Assembly: GCF_002135435.1 (NCBI RefSeq)
Contig: NZ_NEGK01000002.1
Location: 228,479 to 292,478, forward strand
Reading direction: 5' to 3'
Origin: Acinetobacter sp. ANC 3813
Lineage (GTDB): Bacteria > Pseudomonadota > Gammaproteobacteria > Pseudomonadales > Moraxellaceae
Length of the DNA stretch: 64,000 nucleotides
The notes beneath the pieces were generated by a model. That model saw only the letters and a list, made by a program, of their open reading frames with translations, was not told the DNA's origin and did no database searches. The position numbers and the translations under genes were made by a program. Each line of letters starts with the position of its first letter. Position 1 is the stretch's first letter. Shown piece by piece: positions 61,835 to 64,000 of this stretch.

Positions 61835-62872
61835 TTATTTATAACGATCTACCATTTTCTCTAAAGAGATTGGGCGGATTTTGTCTGCGTTGCCTGCAGT
61901 ACCGAAAGCTTCGTAACGGTCTACACAGATTTGTTTCATTGCTTCAACAGTTTCAGCAAAGAACTTACGCGGGTCAAATTCACTTGGTTTTTCCGCCATC
62001 ATACGGCGCATTGCACCTGTAGATGCTAGACGTAAATCTGTATCGATATTGATTTTACGAACACCGTGTTTGATTGCATCAACCAATTGTTCAACTGGCA
62101 CACCATACGTTTCTTTGATGTCGCCGCCGTATTGGTTAATTACAGCCAACCATTCTTGTGGCACAGAACTAGAACCGTGCATTACAAGATGCGTATTTGG
62201 AAGCGCCGCATGAATTTCTTTAATACGGTCAATTGCCAAAATATCGCCTGTAGGTGGACGCGTAAATTTGTATGCGCCATGAGAAGTACCTACAGCAATC
62301 GCCAAAGCATCTACATTCGTGTCTGCAACAAACTGACGCGCTTCCTCAACAGAAGTCAGCAGTTGAGAATGGTCTAGTACGCCTTCTGCGCCTACACCAT
62401 CTTCTTCACCCGCCATACCAGTTTCAAGACTACCTAGACAGCCAATTTCACCTTCAACAGAAACACCGCAAGCATGCGCCATAGCTACTGTACGGCGAGT
62501 TACGTCTACATTATATTCATAAGTCGTCGGTGTTTTACCGTCTGCACCCAAAGAGCCGTCCATCATGACAGATGAGAAGCCCAATTGAATTGAACGTTGG
62601 CATACATCAGGGTCTGTACCATGGTCTTGGTGCATTACCACTGGGATATGCGGCCACTCTTCAATAGCAGCTAAAATAAGATGACGCAAGAATGGTGCGC
62701 CTGCGTACTTGCGGGCGCCTGCAGAGGCTTGCACAATCACAGGTGAATTCGTTGCATCTGCTGCAAGCATAATTGCGCGCATTTGTTCTAAATTGTTTAC
62801 GTTAAACGCTGGTACGCCGTAAGCATGTTCGCCGGCGTGATCCAAGAGCTGGCGCAATGAAATAAGAGCCAT
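61835..62872 (-). CDS. fba: Fructose-bisphosphate aldolase class II
   Basis: Zinc-dependent aldolase of glycolysis and gluconeogenesis. 345 residues from the ATG at 62872 ([10 protein letters not shown]), preceded by GGGAGGAC; the open frame further upstream (to 62947) is not used. Zinc ligand His segments: [23 protein letters not shown] and [11 protein letters not shown]; the conserved [13 protein letters not shown] is class IIB. Fits Acinetobacter gluconeogenic metabolism. Downstream of pgk and a lipoprotein gene. Confidence 0.97.
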   Translation of the reverse strand: MALISLRQLLDHAGEHAYGVPAFNVNNLEQMRAIMLAADATNSPVIVQASAGARKYAGAPFLRHLILAAIEEWPHIPVVMHQDHGTDPDVCQRSIQLGFSSVMMDGSLGADGKTPTTYEYNVDVTRRTVAMAHACGVSVEGEIGCLGSLETGMAGEEDGVGAEGVLDHSQLLTSVEEARQFVADTNVDALAIAVGTSHGAYKFTRPPTGDILAIDRIKEIHAALPNTHLVMHGSSSVPQEWLAVINQYGGDIKETYGVPVEQLVDAIKHGVRKINIDTDLRLASTGAMRRMMAEKPSEFDPRKFFAETVEAMKQICVDRYEAFGTAGNADKIRPISLEKMVDRYK

Positions 62873-62945
62873 AATGTCCTCCCAGGTAATGCGACATATT
62901 CTACATGCACAGCGCCCGTAAATCAGCAGAAAAAAGCCGTTTTCC

Positions 62946-62971
62946 AAAAAAAATCCCTGCTTATGCAGGGA
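62946..62971 (-). terminator. Terminator after the small lipoprotein gene
   Basis: TCCCTGC / GCAGGGA with a 4-base loop, followed on the minus strand by eight T. Confidence 0.9.
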
Positions 62972-62994
62972 CTTTTAAAATAAAAACAACAATC

Positions 62995-63273
62995 TTAGTG
63001 AGCCTTTTGCTCTGCAGCTGCAGTTTCTGTATCTGCAGTGGCTTCATCTGCCGGCGCATCAGCAACTTCAGCAGGCACATCCTGATTTTTTTCATCCAGT
63101 ACAGGCTTATCTAGAGCATCAATTGCAGCTTGCTGTTCTGCAGTTGTCGCATCTCCTGCAGTTGCTGGCGCAGAAGCTTCAGCTTGCGCTTTAGGTGCTT
63201 CTTCTTGTTTAGAACATGCTGTTAATGCAAGTGGCGCAATAATCAATGCAGCAAGTACCAGTTTAAGCTTCAT
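62995..63273 (-). CDS. Small alanine-rich lipoprotein
   Basis: 92 residues. The signal peptide ends in the lipobox LTAC (MKLKLVLAALIIAPLALTACSKQ), so Cys20 should be lipidated. The mature part is low-complexity, Ala/Glu/Asp-rich (AQAEASAPATAGDATTAEQQ, ADEATADTETAAAEQ), without recognisable domains. The ATG follows GGAAAAAC. Lies between the pgk and fba genes with its own terminator. Confidence 0.78.
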   Translation of the reverse strand: MKLKLVLAALIIAPLALTACSKQEEAPKAQAEASAPATAGDATTAEQQAAIDALDKPVLDEKNQDVPAEVADAPADEATADTETAAAEQKAH

Positions 63274-63380
63274 TAGTTTTTCCTACAGGGGTTAGAAGTA
63301 ACTGCTGAAAATTTTATTGCAGTTATATTTCATTTTGATGACTAAAAAATGAATAGCTTATAAACCGTATCTTTCACCAT

Positions 63381-63411
63381 AAAAAAAGCTGAACAACGTT
63401 CAGCTTTTTTT
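63381..63411 (-). terminator. Terminator after pgk
   Basis: AAAAAGCTGAAC / GTTCAGCTTTTT with a 3-base loop and a T run on the minus strand. Confidence 0.9.
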
Positions 63412-63426
63412 AACTTGCTTTATGCA

Positions 63427-64000
63427 TTAAGCACGTTCAAGCAATACCGCTACAGCAGGTAAAGTTTTGCCTTCTACAAACTCAAGGAAAGCGCCGCCGC
63501 CAGTAGAAATATAGCCAATTTTGTCGGCAACTTCGTATTTATCAATCGCTGCCAAAGTATCGCCGCCGCCTGCAATAGAGAAGCCTTCAGATTCTGCAAT
63601 CGCTAGAGACAAAGTCTTCGTGCCTTCGCCAAATTGATCCACTTCAAACACACCTACTGGGCCGTTCCAAAGAATTGTTTTTGAAGTCTTTAAGATTTCT
63701 GCAAACGCTTTTGCTGTTTCTGGGCCAACGTCCAGAATCATGTCATTGTCCGCTACATCTTCAACTTTTTTCACAACTGCTTTCGCTGCAGCCAATGAAC
63801 CTAAGAAATCATCAAAGTTGATTTCTGAAGCATCCGCAACCACAACATCTGTTGGAAGCGGTACAGCAACTTTAGCCGCAATCGCTTTTGCTGTATCAAT
63901 CAAATCGTGTTCGCACAAAGATTTACCAACGTTGAAACCAGCAGCAGCCAAGAATGTATTGGCAATACCTCCACCTACAATCAATTGGTCACAGATATCA
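63427..64000 (-). CDS. pgk: Phosphoglycerate kinase, C-terminal part (5' end outside window)
   Basis: Glycolytic kinase converting 1,3-bisphosphoglycerate to 3-phosphoglycerate with ATP formation. The frame is open to the window edge, so only about 190 C-terminal residues are present. Recognisable segments of the nucleotide-binding domain: [35 protein letters not shown] and the ATP-binding [13 protein letters not shown] and [19 protein letters not shown]. Confidence 0.97.
   Translation of the reverse strand, partial: DICDQLIVGGGIANTFLAAAGFNVGKSLCEHDLIDTAKAIAAKVAVPLPTDVVVADASEINFDDFLGSLAAAKAVVKKVEDVADNDMILDVGPETAKAFAEILKTSKTILWNGPVGVFEVDQFGEGTKTLSLAIAESEGFSIAGGGDTLAAIDKYEVADKIGYISTGGGAFLEFVEGKTLPAVAVLLERA

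Noticed and set aside
62066..62377. Plus-strand open frame of 103 codons inside fba
   Set aside because: Antisense to the zinc-site segments of the aldolase; no ribosome site or protein signature.
61835..62947. Longer start (62947) for fba
   Set aside because: The extension matches no aldolase; the ATG at 62872 follows GGGAGGAC and starts the conserved protein.
1..64000. Search for tRNA, rRNA, CRISPR arrays, insertion sequences, prophage genes and restriction or defence genes
   Set aside because: None seen by eye. No regular spacer-repeat pattern, no transposase or integrase motif, and no tRNA cloverleaf that I could trace. Short ncRNAs cannot be excluded.

Overview
The window is a chromosomal segment of a low-to-mid GC gammaproteobacterium, most likely an Acinetobacter. 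The evidence is the high similarity I recognise in RpiA, IlvA, PutA, Mfd and the Isc proteins, a KtrAB-type potassium system, a PutA without the ribbon-helix-helix domain next to an Lrp-type regulator, and the very short intergenic spaces with U-tract terminators. I cannot assign the species from sequence alone. Most of the window is housekeeping core genome. I see no insertion sequence, prophage, tRNA, rRNA or CRISPR array. Two genes run off the edges: argF at the left and pgk at the right.

Layout. 1-7.4 kb: end of argF, a small secreted protein, a YnfA-family membrane protein, then a leftward block argC, a DUF6776-like membrane protein, clpS, clpA; upstream of these a YgjP-type metallopeptidase with an AT-rich orphan gene. 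7.4-13.8 kb: a palindromic intergenic element, rpiA and ilvA divergent, a pair of unknown paralogues, and the potassium pair ktrA-ktrB. 13.8-24 kb: pldA, a PreP-like M16C protease, a COG4705-type membrane protein with four internal repeats, a GNAT enzyme, a PfkB kinase-Rieske-YqiJ-like cluster, a DUF937 protein, and divergent DUF6231-like and DUF2797 genes. 24-30.2 kb: a frameshifted lipase-like alpha/beta hydrolase, a 601-residue protein of six Ig-like repeats, ppiD, hupB and a phasin-like protein.

30.3-36.6 kb holds a SCP2/UbiJ-like membrane protein and the complete iron-sulfur assembly operon iscR-iscS-iscU-iscA-hscB-hscA-fdx. Its promoter overlaps an excellent type 1 IscR operator, and hairpins lie in the iscS-iscU and iscA-hscB gaps. 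36.6-42.8 kb: a membrane class III nucleotide cyclase with a HIT protein, then mfd. 42.8-49.2 kb is a proline catabolism locus: putP transporter, Lrp-type regulator, putA.

49.2-64 kb: trmA, a small lipoprotein, a phosphodiester-glycosidase-like protein, an LRAT-like protein, a SRPBCC protein, a bestrophin, glnS, ppiB, a second palindromic element, lpxH, a HpcH/HpaI aldolase, a nitroreductase, two small zinc-ribbon paralogues, an EamA transporter, and the glycolytic genes fba and pgk separated by a small lipoprotein gene. Main pathways represented are arginine, isoleucine and proline metabolism, glycolysis and pentose phosphate, Fe-S cluster assembly, envelope maintenance (PldA, LpxH, PpiD) and regulated proteolysis (ClpSA).

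The least ordinary items are the two palindromic elements, the two paralogue pairs of unknown function, the Ig-repeat protein, the frameshifted hydrolase, the hairpins in the isc operon, the LRAT-like protein and the DUF2797 protein with a possible GIY-YIG-like core. None of these is proved to be a new system.
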